From: Variovorax terrae
GTDB lineage: Bacteria; Pseudomonadota; Gammaproteobacteria; Burkholderiales; Burkholderiaceae_C
Assembly: GCF_022809125.1 (NCBI RefSeq)
Contig: NZ_JALGBI010000002.1
Location: 257,685-321,684 of the forward strand
Direction of reading: 5' to 3'
Length of the DNA stretch: 64,000 bases
Part shown: positions 42,537-52,784 of the stretch, piece by piece
Layout: every line of letters begins with the position of its first letter
How positions within the stretch are numbered: the first letter of the stretch is position 1
Notes under the pieces: model-generated
Databases searched by the model: none
Told to the model about the DNA's origin: nothing
The model's input: only the letters and a program-made list of their open reading frames with translations
Program-made: the position numbers and the translations under genes

Positions 42537-43084
42537 GCCCGGCCGCGGCATCGCCGGTGCCCGCCATCGTGGTGATGGGCGTGGCGGGCTGCGGCAAGTC
42601 GGCCGTGGGCTCGCGCATGGCCCGGCTGCTGGGGCTGCCGCTGATCGAAGGGGACGACTTCCATTCGGAGCACAACGTCCGCAAGATGCAGCAAGGCCAA
42701 GCTTTGACGGACGAGGACCGGGCCGGCTGGCTGCGCCGCCTGGGCGCCGAACTGGCGGGCTGCCGGGGCGGGGCCGTGCTGACCTGCTCCGCACTCAAGG
42801 CGACCTATCGCGAGAGCCTGCGCGCGGCCGTGCCCGGCCTGCGTTTCGTGCACCTGGCCATCGGTTCGGACGAGTCGCTGCGCCGCGTGGCGGCGCGTAC
42901 CGGCCATTTCTACCCGGCCAGCCTGGTGACCAGCCAGTTCGAAGCCTTGCAGGATCCGTCGGCCGAGCCGGGCGTGCTGACCCTGGAGGCCACGGCCACC
43001 CCCGACGAGCTGGCGCGGCAGGCGGTGGCCTGGCTGGTTCCGGGATGGTTTGAAATTCAACAATGCGTAATTGATTACGATTAG
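42533..43084 (+). CDS. gntK: Gluconokinase
   Basis: 183 residues from a GTG at 42533. P-loop GVAGCGKSAVGSRMA, then GDDFHSEHNVRKMQQG, LTDEDRAGWL and HFYPASLVTSQFEALQDP match the GntK-type gluconate kinases nearly motif for motif. It phosphorylates D-gluconate for the Entner-Doudoroff or pentose phosphate route. Pairing with a TetR gene by a four-base overlap is unusual for gntK, which is normally near a GntR regulator or dehydratase. Confidence 0.9.
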   Translation: MSPAAASPVPAIVVMGVAGCGKSAVGSRMARLLGLPLIEGDDFHSEHNVRKMQQGQALTDEDRAGWLRRLGAELAGCRGGAVLTCSALKATYRESLRAAVPGLRFVHLAIGSDESLRRVAARTGHFYPASLVTSQFEALQDPSAEPGVLTLEATATPDELARQAVAWLVPGWFEIQQCVIDYD

Positions 43085-43138
43085 GTAAAATTTGACCGAG
43101 CCGGATTCGGCCATGCCCATTGATCCACAGGAGACCCC

Positions 43139-44128
43139 ATGTCCAAAGCATTCGCAAGCCAGGCCGACCTGGCCGACAAGAAAATCACCTTCGAGCAGCT
43201 CAGCGCCCATTGCTGGGCCTATACCGCCGAGGGCGACCCGAACTCCGGCGTGATCATCGGCGACAAGTTCATCATGGTCAGCGACGCCACTGCCACGCCC
43301 GACATGGCGCGCGACCTGATCGCCAGGATCCGCACGGTCAGCGACAAGCCCATCAAGTATGTGCTGCTGACCCACTACCACGCGGTGCGCGTGCTCGGCG
43401 CCAGCGCCTACGCGGCCGAAGGCGCCACCGAGGTGATCGCGAGCCAGGGCACCTACGAACTGATCGTCGAGCGCGGCGCCGAAGACATGCAAAGCGAGAT
43501 GGAGCGCTTCCCGCGCCTGTTCCGCGGCGCCGAAGGCGTGCCGGGCCTGACCTGGCCGACCCTGGTGATCGGCGGCGGCGACGCCACGCGGGGCGAAGTG
43601 CCCGGCAAGCTGGTGGTGGACCTGGGCGGCGTCAAGGTGCAGATCTGGCAGCCCGGCTATGGCCACACGCGCGGCGACACCATCGCCTGGGTGGAAGAGG
43701 AAAAGGTGCTGTTCTCGGGTGACCTGGTCGAGTACGAGGCCGGCGTCTACACCGGCGACGCCCAGCTCGAGGAATGGCCCGCCACGCTCGAAGCCCTGCG
43801 CGCGCTCAAGGCCGAGGCCATCGTGCCCGGCCGCGGCGAGGCGATGAAGGGGGCCGACAGCGTCAACAAGGCGCTGGACTACACCAAGCGCTGGGTCGAG
43901 ACCCTGTTCACGGCCGCCAAGGAAGCCGCGGCGCAGAACCTGGACCTCAAGGGCGCGATGGCGCACACCCGCAAGAGCATGGACCCGGTGTTCGGCCATG
44001 TGTTCATCTACGAGCACTGCCTGCCGTTCGACGTGAGCCGCGCCTACGACGAGGCCAAGGGCATCAAGAACCCGCGCATCTGGACGGCCGAGCGCGACAA
44101 GGAAATGTGGGCGGCGCTGCAGGTCTGA
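43139..44128 (+). CDS. MBL-fold protein with degenerate metal site
   Basis: 329 residues, AGGAG before the ATG. The metallo-beta-lactamase fold is recognisable (VLLTHYHAVRVLGASAY; GYGHTRGDTIAWV; LFSGDLVEY). The usual HxHxDH reads HYHAVR, losing the Asp and third His, and the usual PGH turn reads VPGRGEAM. His in GYGH and Asp in FSGD remain. A two-zinc hydrolase site is therefore unlikely; one metal or another function is possible. The C-terminal 90 residues are a helical extension. No partner gene is evident. Confidence 0.85.
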   Translation: MSKAFASQADLADKKITFEQLSAHCWAYTAEGDPNSGVIIGDKFIMVSDATATPDMARDLIARIRTVSDKPIKYVLLTHYHAVRVLGASAYAAEGATEVIASQGTYELIVERGAEDMQSEMERFPRLFRGAEGVPGLTWPTLVIGGGDATRGEVPGKLVVDLGGVKVQIWQPGYGHTRGDTIAWVEEEKVLFSGDLVEYEAGVYTGDAQLEEWPATLEALRALKAEAIVPGRGEAMKGADSVNKALDYTKRWVETLFTAAKEAAAQNLDLKGAMAHTRKSMDPVFGHVFIYEHCLPFDVSRAYDEAKGIKNPRIWTAERDKEMWAALQV

Positions 44129-44173
44129 AGCCCGCGCTAGCGGCAGGCCGCGCCCGCGGCGGGGCCCGCCTGC

Positions 44174-45070
44174 TTATTTCTGCGTAGCCAGCTCGCGAAG
44201 GTCGCGCTCGTAGGCCTGCAGCCGGCGCACCGCCGTCTCGCGCTGGGCCGGCGTGGTGCTGTTGTGCGCCACCGCGAAGCTGCGGCAGCCTTCCTGCATC
44301 AGGGTCTGCTGGTAGCTGCGGTAGGCCGGGTTGGGCGAGTTCATGGCGCGCTCCAGGTAGCCGCGCATGGCCAGCCGTGCCTCTTCCGGCGTGGGCTTGC
44401 CCGCCTGCAGCTTGCGCAGGGTCTGCAGCAGGTCCTGCTGGCGGCGCAGCCGCTCGGCGTAGCTGACCTGGCCGTCGAAGCTGGACAGCGCCACCTGCTG
44501 GCGGATGACGTCGCGTTGCGCGTCGTCGAGCCGGCCGTAGATCATCTCGCTGCGTTCCAGTACCTGCTTGTAGCGTTTCTCCTGCTGCTCCTTGGGCGTG
44601 CTCCTGACCCAGTCCTTGCGGTAGGCCGTGTCGGTCTTCTCGTACTTGCGCTCCACCTGCTTCAACTGGTCGGGCGTCAGGCTGAGCGCCAGCGCGACCA
44701 CGGCAGGCTCGGCCTGGTCCGCCAGCGTGTTGGCCTTGCCCTGGATCTGGGCCAGCACGGCGCACACCTGCTCGGGCGTCACGTCGGCGGCGGCCATCTG
44801 CTCCACTTTCTGCAGCAGGTCGGCGTAGCGGGGCAGCTCGGTGCTGCGGTGCCACTGGTGCAGCCGGGCCAGGTCCTGGCGCGCCCGCAGGGTCTGCGCC
44901 TCGTTGAAATCCACATAGCCGTCCAGCCACCAGTAGGTCAAGTCCGGCGCGTTGTTGTAGACCAGCTTGATGGCGCTGCAGGCCTGCAGCAGGGCGGCCA
45001 GCGCCAGCAGGCCGATAATCCGGCCAACCGTTCCTGCAATACCCGGAGGAAGGCGTAAAGGAGTAGTCAT
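44174..45070 (-). CDS. DUF6279 family lipoprotein
   Basis: 298 residues from the ATG at 45068-45070. A signal peptide ends in the lipobox LLQACS (Cys near 31). The mature start SAIKLVYNNAPDLTYWWLDG is typical of DUF6279, followed by a helical, Gln/Arg-rich body. Function unknown. Its start codon shares two bases with the divergent glmU start; no strong ribosome site is seen, and an in-frame ATG pair 24-27 bases upstream would lie inside glmU. Confidence 0.85.
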   Translation of the reverse strand: MTTPLRLPPGIAGTVGRIIGLLALAALLQACSAIKLVYNNAPDLTYWWLDGYVDFNEAQTLRARQDLARLHQWHRSTELPRYADLLQKVEQMAAADVTPEQVCAVLAQIQGKANTLADQAEPAVVALALSLTPDQLKQVERKYEKTDTAYRKDWVRSTPKEQQEKRYKQVLERSEMIYGRLDDAQRDVIRQQVALSSFDGQVSYAERLRRQQDLLQTLRKLQAGKPTPEEARLAMRGYLERAMNSPNPAYRSYQQTLMQEGCRSFAVAHNSTTPAQRETAVRRLQAYERDLRELATQK

Positions 45071-46475
45071 GACAGCAGTAGATGTGGTCATCATGGCCGC
45101 AGGCAAGGGCACGCGGATGAAGAGCCGTTTGCCCAAAGTGTTGCACCGTTTGGCCGGACGTGCACTGGTACAACATGTGATTGACACGGCCGCCGGCCTG
45201 ATGGCGCGCCGCGTGGTGGTGGTGACCGGCCATGGCGCCGAACAGGTGGAGCGCGCGCTGGCCCGGCCGGCGGGCGCTTCGGGGCCGGACCTGCGCTTCG
45301 TGCGCCAGGAGCCGCAGCTGGGCACCGGCCATGCGGTGCAGCAGGCGGCGCCGGCCCTGCCCGATGAGGGTGTGACGCTGGTGCTGAACGGCGACGTGCC
45401 GCTGGTGCTGCCGCAAACCATGCAGGCGCTGATCGAGTGCTGCGGCGGTGAGCGCATCACCCTGTTGACCGTGGACACCGGCGCCGATGCTGGCGCCTAC
45501 GGCCGCATCGTGCGCAGTGGCGGCGCCGAGGCGCCGGTGCAGGCCATCGTCGAGGCCAAGGATGCCACGCCCGAGCAGCGCGGCCTGACCGAGTGGTACA
45601 GCGGGGTGATGGCTGCGCCCACGCCGCTGCTGAAGAAATACCTGGCGCAGCTGACCGATGACAACGCGCAGCGGGAGTTCTACCTGACCGATGTGGTCAA
45701 GCATGCGGTGGCCGGCGGCACGCCGGTGGTGGCGCTCAGGATTACCGACGAAACGGAGGTGGCGGGCGTCAACAGCCCGCTGCAACTGGCCGAACTGGAG
45801 CGGGCCTATCAGCTGCGCCAGGCGCGCCGCCTGATGGAGCAGGGCGTGCGCATCGCCGACCCCGCGCGCTTCGATCTGCGTGGCGAGCTGGACTGCGCGC
45901 AGGATGTGGAGATTGACATCAACTGCGTGTTCGAGGGCCGGGTGCAGCTCGGTGAAGGCGTCAGGATCGGCGCCAATTGCGTGGTCGCCAACGCCAGCAT
46001 CGCGGCCGGCGCGGTGATCCACCCCTTCACTCACATCGATGGCGAGAAGGCCGGCGTGCAGGTGGGCGAGGGCGCGCTGGTCGGCCCGTTCGCGCGGCTG
46101 CGCCCGGGGGCGCAGCTCGGCCCGCAGGTGCACATCGGCAATTTCGTCGAGGTCAAGAACTCCACGCTGGCGGCCGGCGCCAAGGCCAACCACCTGGCCT
46201 ACCTCGGCGACGCCACCGTGGGCGAGCGCGTGAACTACGGCGCGGGCAGCATCACGGCCAACTACGACGGCGCCAACAAGCACCGCACCGTGATCGAGAG
46301 CGACGTGCATGTCGGCAGCAACTGCGTGCTGGTGGCACCGGTCACCCTCGGCGCCGGCGGCACCGTGGGCGGCGGCTCCACCATCACCAAGGACACGCCG
46401 CCGGGCGCCTTGAGCGTGGCCCGCGGCAAGCAGGTCAGCATCGCGGGCTGGCAGCGGCCGGTGAAGCGCAAGTAG
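45069..46475 (+). CDS. glmU: Bifunctional UDP-GlcNAc pyrophosphorylase / GlcN-1-P acetyltransferase
   Basis: 468 residues from the ATG at 45069 with AAAGGAG upstream. The N-terminal nucleotidyltransferase motif IMAAGKGTRMKSRLPKVLH and the C-terminal left-handed beta-helix hexapeptide repeats (IGANCVVANASIAAGAVIHP; NYGAGSITANYDG) are complete. It makes UDP-GlcNAc for peptidoglycan and LPS from glucosamine-1-phosphate. glmS, which starts the same pathway, lies 2.7 kb downstream on the same strand. Confidence 0.97.
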   Translation: MTAVDVVIMAAGKGTRMKSRLPKVLHRLAGRALVQHVIDTAAGLMARRVVVVTGHGAEQVERALARPAGASGPDLRFVRQEPQLGTGHAVQQAAPALPDEGVTLVLNGDVPLVLPQTMQALIECCGGERITLLTVDTGADAGAYGRIVRSGGAEAPVQAIVEAKDATPEQRGLTEWYSGVMAAPTPLLKKYLAQLTDDNAQREFYLTDVVKHAVAGGTPVVALRITDETEVAGVNSPLQLAELERAYQLRQARRLMEQGVRIADPARFDLRGELDCAQDVEIDINCVFEGRVQLGEGVRIGANCVVANASIAAGAVIHPFTHIDGEKAGVQVGEGALVGPFARLRPGAQLGPQVHIGNFVEVKNSTLAAGAKANHLAYLGDATVGERVNYGAGSITANYDGANKHRTVIESDVHVGSNCVLVAPVTLGAGGTVGGGSTITKDTPPGALSVARGKQVSIAGWQRPVKRK

Positions 46476-46570
46476 GGAAAATGGGGGGGCATCCCCCCGA
46501 ATCATGGGAGGCGCGCGCCGGCGTGCGGGTGTAGTCTGCCCCTTCCTGCATCGTGCAGCTGGAGGAGCCC

Positions 46571-47563
46571 ATGCGCATTGCCTTTACATCCTGTGCCAGC
46601 GCCAGGCTGGTGGCGCGCCAGCCGGTCTGGGACCATATCCGGGCGGCGGCGCCCGATGTGCTGCTGCTGATGGGCGACAACATCTACAACGATGTGCCCG
46701 ACACCGGCATTGCCGCGCTCGAGGCGATGTCCGAGCTCGAATTCGCCGAACACCTGATGCAGCGCTACTGCGAGCAGCTGAGCGTGCCGTCGTTCGCGCG
46801 CCTGGTGGCCCAGCCGGACATCGGCATCCACGCGATCTGGGACGACCATGATTTCCTCTGGAACGACCCCAACGGCGGCAACCGCATCCACAGCCCGCGT
46901 CATGCGGACAAGATCCGCATCTCCACCAGTCTGATGCGCCTGTTCCGCCGCGCGCTGACGCTGCACGACGTGAACGCCTTTCCCACCTCATCCAGCCATC
47001 CGGACGTGTGGCAGGACTGGCTGGACCCCGGTTTCGCCGGGCTGGGCGCGACCTCCATGCCGCTGGAGATCAGCAGCCGCGCCTGGCTGCACCTGACGGA
47101 CGGGCGCAGCTTTCGGGATACGTCCACCCTGCTGGGCGCCGCGCAGCGCCAGGCCCTGGCGGCGCGCTTCGCGCAGGCGCCGGGCGCCCTGCACGTGATC
47201 GTGAGCGGCTCCACCTACGGCTCGCCGGACGGCTGGAAGGGCGCGCCCGCCGATGCCGACTGGCTGTTCCAGCAGATGGGCGGGCGCCACTGGCTGATGC
47301 TCAGTGGCGACGTGCACGCCAATGCCTTCAACCTGCACCGCCGTCTCGGGCCTGACGGGCCCTGCCTGGTGGAAGCCACCGCCTCGGGCGCCGCGCTGCG
47401 CGCCTATCTGAACAAGATCGTGCCGGGCAAGGAGTTGTGCAACTACGGCCTGCTGAACCTGGAGGACGCGCAGGCCGAGATCGGGCTGTTCTCGTTTGCT
47501 CAGGAGCAGGATGAGTCGCCGCACCGCTTCGCGCGGCTGCCCGAGGGCAGCCTGGCGCTCTGA
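46571..47563 (+). CDS. PhoD-like metallophosphatase
   Basis: 330 residues from the ATG at 46571 with GGAGGAG upstream. The PhoD-like landmarks are FTSCASARL, LLLMGDNIYND, IHAIWDDHDFLWNDPNGG and LMLSGDVHANAF. These provide the metal ligands of the calcineurin-like fold. There is no signal peptide, so it is cytoplasmic, unlike secreted PhoD. The substrate is unknown. Confidence 0.88.
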   Translation: MRIAFTSCASARLVARQPVWDHIRAAAPDVLLLMGDNIYNDVPDTGIAALEAMSELEFAEHLMQRYCEQLSVPSFARLVAQPDIGIHAIWDDHDFLWNDPNGGNRIHSPRHADKIRISTSLMRLFRRALTLHDVNAFPTSSSHPDVWQDWLDPGFAGLGATSMPLEISSRAWLHLTDGRSFRDTSTLLGAAQRQALAARFAQAPGALHVIVSGSTYGSPDGWKGAPADADWLFQQMGGRHWLMLSGDVHANAFNLHRRLGPDGPCLVEATASGAALRAYLNKIVPGKELCNYGLLNLEDAQAEIGLFSFAQEQDESPHRFARLPEGSLAL

Positions 47564-48493
47564 TCAGGGCTTGGCGCCGGTGCGCGCCAGCAGCACGATG
47601 CCGGCCACCACCAGCAGCGCGCCCAGCACCTGCGGCGCCCGCAGCGCCTGGTCCAGCAGCAGCCAGCCCAGCGCCAGCACGGCGATCGGCTCGATGTTGA
47701 GCGCCGAGGCGTTGCGCGCCATCTCCAGGCGCGGCATCAGCACGAACAGCACCGAGAACGCGCAGCCGTACAGCAGCGTCAGCAGCAGCAGGCCCAGCCA
47801 GCCCAGGCCGTCCGCGGGCCAGTGCAGGGCGCCCGGCAGCAGGCCGGCCTGGCCGGCGACCAGGCCGCCGAGGGCCGTGGCCAGGCAGACCAGCGCCATC
47901 GTGCACAGGCTACGCAGCGGCCCGGGCACGGCCGGCAGCCGGTGCTCGGTGATCCACAGCGCGACGGCGAACACCAGCGAGCCACCCAGCGCAAGGGCCA
48001 CGCCCAGCGCCAGCGAGGGGCCGCCGGCATCGGCCGCCAGGCCCAGCCGCGCCGGCGCATCGAGCGCCAGGGCCAGGCCCAGCAGGATCAGCCCCATCAG
48101 CGCCGCCGCGCGCCGGCTCGGCGGGCGCCCGCCGAGCGCCCAGGACAGCAGGGCGTAGAGCACCGGGAAGGTGTTGAAGGCCAGCAGCGCCAGCGCCACC
48201 GGGATGCGCGCCACCGCCGAATACAGCAGCAGGCTCTGCAGCGCGATCAACAGGCCCAGCGCCAGCAGCCAGCGCCGGCTGCCCACCGGCGGGCGCAGCG
48301 GCAGGCGCAGCCACAGCACCACGCCCAGCAGCGCCACGGCGGTCAGGCCCGAGCGCATCAGGATGGCGGTGACGAGGCCGGTGCCGTGGTCGAAGGCGAG
48401 CCGGGCGGCGATGTGGTTGCTGCCGAAGCACACGCCGATCAGCAGCAGCGTGCCCAGCGCGAACGGGCGCGGAAACAGGGGGGAAGCGGTCAT
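47564..48493 (-). CDS. EamA/DMT-family transporter
   Basis: 309 residues with ten predicted spans in two EamA repeats (LLIGVCFGSNHIAARLAFDH; LALGGSLVFAVALWITEHRL). Typical of RhaT/EamA-like metabolite exporters. Its stop abuts the PhoD-like stop with no gap (convergent). It lies downstream of the Lrp gene on the same strand and is a plausible Lrp target, as many Lrp-linked EamA proteins export amino acids; this is inference. Confidence 0.9.
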   Translation of the reverse strand: MTASPLFPRPFALGTLLLIGVCFGSNHIAARLAFDHGTGLVTAILMRSGLTAVALLGVVLWLRLPLRPPVGSRRWLLALGLLIALQSLLLYSAVARIPVALALLAFNTFPVLYALLSWALGGRPPSRRAAALMGLILLGLALALDAPARLGLAADAGGPSLALGVALALGGSLVFAVALWITEHRLPAVPGPLRSLCTMALVCLATALGGLVAGQAGLLPGALHWPADGLGWLGLLLLTLLYGCAFSVLFVLMPRLEMARNASALNIEPIAVLALGWLLLDQALRAPQVLGALLVVAGIVLLARTGAKP

Positions 48494-48520
48494 GCGTGGA
48501 GCGTACCGGAAAACCGGAGT

Positions 48521-48568
48521 GCTATTGAATCGATAGCGGCTTATGACTGCTGGACGCGGACTATCGGC
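48521..48568 (-). repeat. Dispersed GCTATC repeat, copy 8, overlapping the lrp stop
   Basis: On the minus strand: GCCGATAGTCC (48568-48558), 20 nt, GCTATCGATTCAATAGC (48537-48521). The GATAGTCC box has one extra base against GATGTCC of the other copies. The lrp stop codon and last eight codons fall inside the element. GCTAT/ATAGC can pair. Confidence 0.65.
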
Positions 48569-49044
48569 AGTTTGGGCTCGAATTTGCTGCGTTTGACGCT
48601 GAAAAAGGCCTTGACGTTGCGCACGTTGGCATCGGCGCTGAACAGGCGCTGCGCCAGGGCGAGGTAGCCGGGCATGTCGGCGGCGTGCACGAGCAGCACG
48701 AAGTCGGGGCCGGGCGAGACGCGGTAGCACTGCTGCACGGCGTCGTCGGCCGCCACCCGCGCCTCGAAGGCGTCGAGCAGCTCGGCGGTCTGCCGCTCGA
48801 GCGTGATCTCCACCACCGCCGTGAGGCCGTGGCCCAGCACGGACGCCAGCCGCTCGGGGTTCAGCAGGGCTACTTGGCGCTCGATCAGCCCGAGGTCGCG
48901 CAGCCGCTTGACGCGCCGCAGGCAGGTCGGCGGCGAGACATGGCAGAGCTCGGCCAGTGCCTGGTTGCTCAGCGAGGCATCGCGCTGGAGCTGGTCGAGC
49001 AGGCGCAGGTCGATGGCGTCGAGCGATATTTGTTCCAAATTCAT
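48541..49044 (-). CDS. Lrp/AsnC-family regulator
   Basis: 167 residues. The N-terminal helix-turn-helix reads DLRLLDQLQRDASLSNQALAE, LCHVSPPTCLRRVKRLRDLG; the C-terminal RAM domain contains VSPGPDFVLLVHAADMPGYL. An Lrp-type gene next to glmS is frequent in beta-proteobacteria. A perfect inverted repeat overlaps its own start, suggesting autoregulation. Its C-terminal residues (about PIVRVQQS) are encoded within a dispersed repeat. Confidence 0.93.
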   Translation of the reverse strand: MNLEQISLDAIDLRLLDQLQRDASLSNQALAELCHVSPPTCLRRVKRLRDLGLIERQVALLNPERLASVLGHGLTAVVEITLERQTAELLDAFEARVAADDAVQQCYRVSPGPDFVLLVHAADMPGYLALAQRLFSADANVRNVKAFFSVKRSKFEPKLPIVRVQQS

Positions 49045-49057
49045 TTAATTTTTGGAA
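49033..49057. promoter_or_regulatory. Inverted repeat at the lrp start, probable Lrp operator
   Basis: TTCCAAA (49033-49039), 11 nt, TTTGGAA (49051-49057): perfect 7-bp arms spanning the lrp start codon. The neighbouring 49040-49110 is strikingly AT-rich for this window and repeats TTCCA/TGGAA words, as expected of a multi-site Lrp-binding region between lrp and glmS. Confidence 0.65.
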
Positions 49058-49171
49058 TTTTATTAATACAAAAATCCAATGAGAAATAATATTCCAGAAA
49101 ATCAATAAAAAAGAAAGCCTATGGCGTGGGTGTGCCACTACAGTCCCACCCACATTCTCAGGAGCAACACC

Positions 49172-51046
<1,875 letters not shown>

Positions 51047-51064
51047 GCCGGCCGGCTGGCCGGC
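51047..51064 (+). terminator. Hairpin directly after glmS
   Basis: GCCGGCC, loop GGCT, GGCCGGC: a 7-bp all-GC stem starting one base after the stop codon. There is no T-run; a second hairpin (GCCCCT/AGGGGC, 51103-51117) follows before the convergent hmgA stop and may serve both genes. Confidence 0.5.
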
Positions 51065-51125
51065 GGCCCGTCTGGAGCGGCGTCGGCATCTCCGCGCGAT
51101 GCGCCCCTCGAAGGGGCACCCGCGG

Positions 51126-52433
51126 TCACCCGCGGAAGTGGGCCTTGAAGCCTGACCAGACTTCGTCGTAGTCGGGCTGGAGGTTGGCGGCGCCCAGTGC
51201 CTGCGGGGTCGGCTGGAAGACGTGGCGGCTTTCGAACATGAAGGCCAGCGTGTCTTCCAGTTTGTGGGGGCTCAGCGGGGCCGCGCTGGCCTTTTCGAAG
51301 GTCGCCGCGTCGGGGCCGTGCGGCAGCATGGAGTTGTGCAGGCTGACGCCACCCGGAACGAAGCCCTCGGCCTTTGCGTCGTACACGCCTTTCACCAAGC
51401 CCATGAGCTCACTCATGATGTTGCGGTGGAACCACGGCGGCCTGAAGGTGTCCTCCGCAACAAGCCAGCGCGGCGGGAAGATCACGAAGTCGCAGTTGGC
51501 CACGCCGGGCGTGTCGGTGGTCGATGTGAGCACGGTATTGATCGACGGGTCCGGGTGGTCGAACGAGACCGTGCCGATTGCCATGAAGTTGGCCAAATCG
51601 TATTTGTACGGCGTGAGGTTGCCATGCCATGCCACCACGTCGAGCGGCGAACCGGTCTGCTCGCCTTCCCAGAACACGCCCAGGTACTTGTTCACCAGCG
51701 TCACACGGTCGTCGCGCTGCTCGTAGGCGGCCACCGGGGCCAGGAAGTCGCGCGCGTTGGCCAGGCCGTTGGAGCCGATGGGCCCCAGTTCCGGCAGGCT
51801 GAACGGAGCGCCGTAGTTTTCACAGACATAGCCGCGGGCCTGGCCGTCGGGTAGTTCCACCCGGATGCGGATGCCGCGCGGAATCACGGCGATCTCGCCC
51901 GGCGCCAGCTGCAGCCGGCCCAGCTCGGTGTGGATCAGAAGCTGCCCCGACTGGGGCACGATGAGCAGTTCGCCATCGGCGTTGGCGAAGTAGCGGTTCT
52001 GCATCGGCCGGTTTGCGCAATAGATGTGGGCCGCCACGCCGTTCTGTGCCTCGGCCTGGCCATTGCCTGCCACGGTGAACATGCCTTGCACGAAGTCGGC
52101 CTCGGCCGGCATCGGCCAGGGGTTCCAGCGCAGCCGGTTGGAGGGGGTCTGCGCCGCGGAGAACGGCCCGGTCAGCCAGGTGGGATGCTGAGCGCGCGAG
52201 AATTTCCCGTGCGCGGCCGAGGGCCGGATGCGGTACATCCAGGTGCGCAGGTTGTGCTTGCGCGGCGCAGTGAAGGCCGAGCCGGACAGCAGTTCGGTGT
52301 AAAGGCCCAGCGGCGCGCGCTGCGGCGAGTTGCGCGCCACGGGTAGGGCGCCGGCTTTCGCCTCGCTCGAGAAGATGTTGCCGAAGCCGTTCTGGTAGTG
52401 CAGGTCGGCCGAGGGGCCCGAAGTATGTGCCAT
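51126..52433 (-). CDS. hmgA: Homogentisate 1,2-dioxygenase
   Basis: 435 residues, the normal length. Iron ligands fit [18 protein letters not shown] (His and Glu) and [17 protein letters not shown] (His). The N-terminal [13 protein letters not shown] and [16 protein letters not shown] also match the family. It opens the ring of homogentisate to maleylacetoacetate. Start ATG at 52431-52433 with CGGAG upstream. Last gene of the operon SDR-fahA-NIPSNAP-hmgA. Confidence 0.96.
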   Translation of the reverse strand: MAHTSGPSADLHYQNGFGNIFSSEAKAGALPVARNSPQRAPLGLYTELLSGSAFTAPRKHNLRTWMYRIRPSAAHGKFSRAQHPTWLTGPFSAAQTPSNRLRWNPWPMPAEADFVQGMFTVAGNGQAEAQNGVAAHIYCANRPMQNRYFANADGELLIVPQSGQLLIHTELGRLQLAPGEIAVIPRGIRIRVELPDGQARGYVCENYGAPFSLPELGPIGSNGLANARDFLAPVAAYEQRDDRVTLVNKYLGVFWEGEQTGSPLDVVAWHGNLTPYKYDLANFMAIGTVSFDHPDPSINTVLTSTTDTPGVANCDFVIFPPRWLVAEDTFRPPWFHRNIMSELMGLVKGVYDAKAEGFVPGGVSLHNSMLPHGPDAATFEKASAAPLSPHKLEDTLAFMFESRHVFQPTPQALGAANLQPDYDEVWSGFKAHFRG

Positions 52434-52457
52434 GCCTTGTTTCTCCGTGGGCGTCTT

Positions 52458-52784
52458 TCACGCTTCTTGCCAGACGGGCTGGAAAAAGCCGGTAGGTGTC
52501 AGGATTTTGCTCTCCTGCCGTTGCAGCAGAGGCAGCATCCTGGCGACGTAGCTCTGCCATTGGGGCTCGTGCAGCAAGGCGGCGCGGCGCTGCGCGCGTT
52601 CATTCAGGTCCTGGTAGGCCCACAGGTGGACGATCTGGTTGAGCTCGCCGAATTCCGTCGTGTAGTAGCCCACCATGCGGCCGAGAATGCGCTTCTGTAT
52701 CGCCAGTCCTTCTGCTTCGTAGAGCTTGAGGTATTCGCGCCATTTTCCCGGGTGCGCGGTGTAGGTGCGCATTTCAACGAGCAT
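52458..52784 (-). CDS. NIPSNAP family protein
   Basis: 108 residues from the ATG at 52782-52784 (GGAG upstream). The NIPSNAP ferredoxin-like fold is seen in EMRTYTAHPGKWREYLKLYE, VGYYTTEFGELNQIVHLW and ERAQRRAALLHEPQWQSY. The family often accompanies aromatic catabolism genes but has no settled biochemical role. Its start overlaps the fahA stop by 11 bp and it lies 24 bp before hmgA. Confidence 0.9.
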   Translation of the reverse strand: MLVEMRTYTAHPGKWREYLKLYEAEGLAIQKRILGRMVGYYTTEFGELNQIVHLWAYQDLNERAQRRAALLHEPQWQSYVARMLPLLQRQESKILTPTGFFQPVWQEA

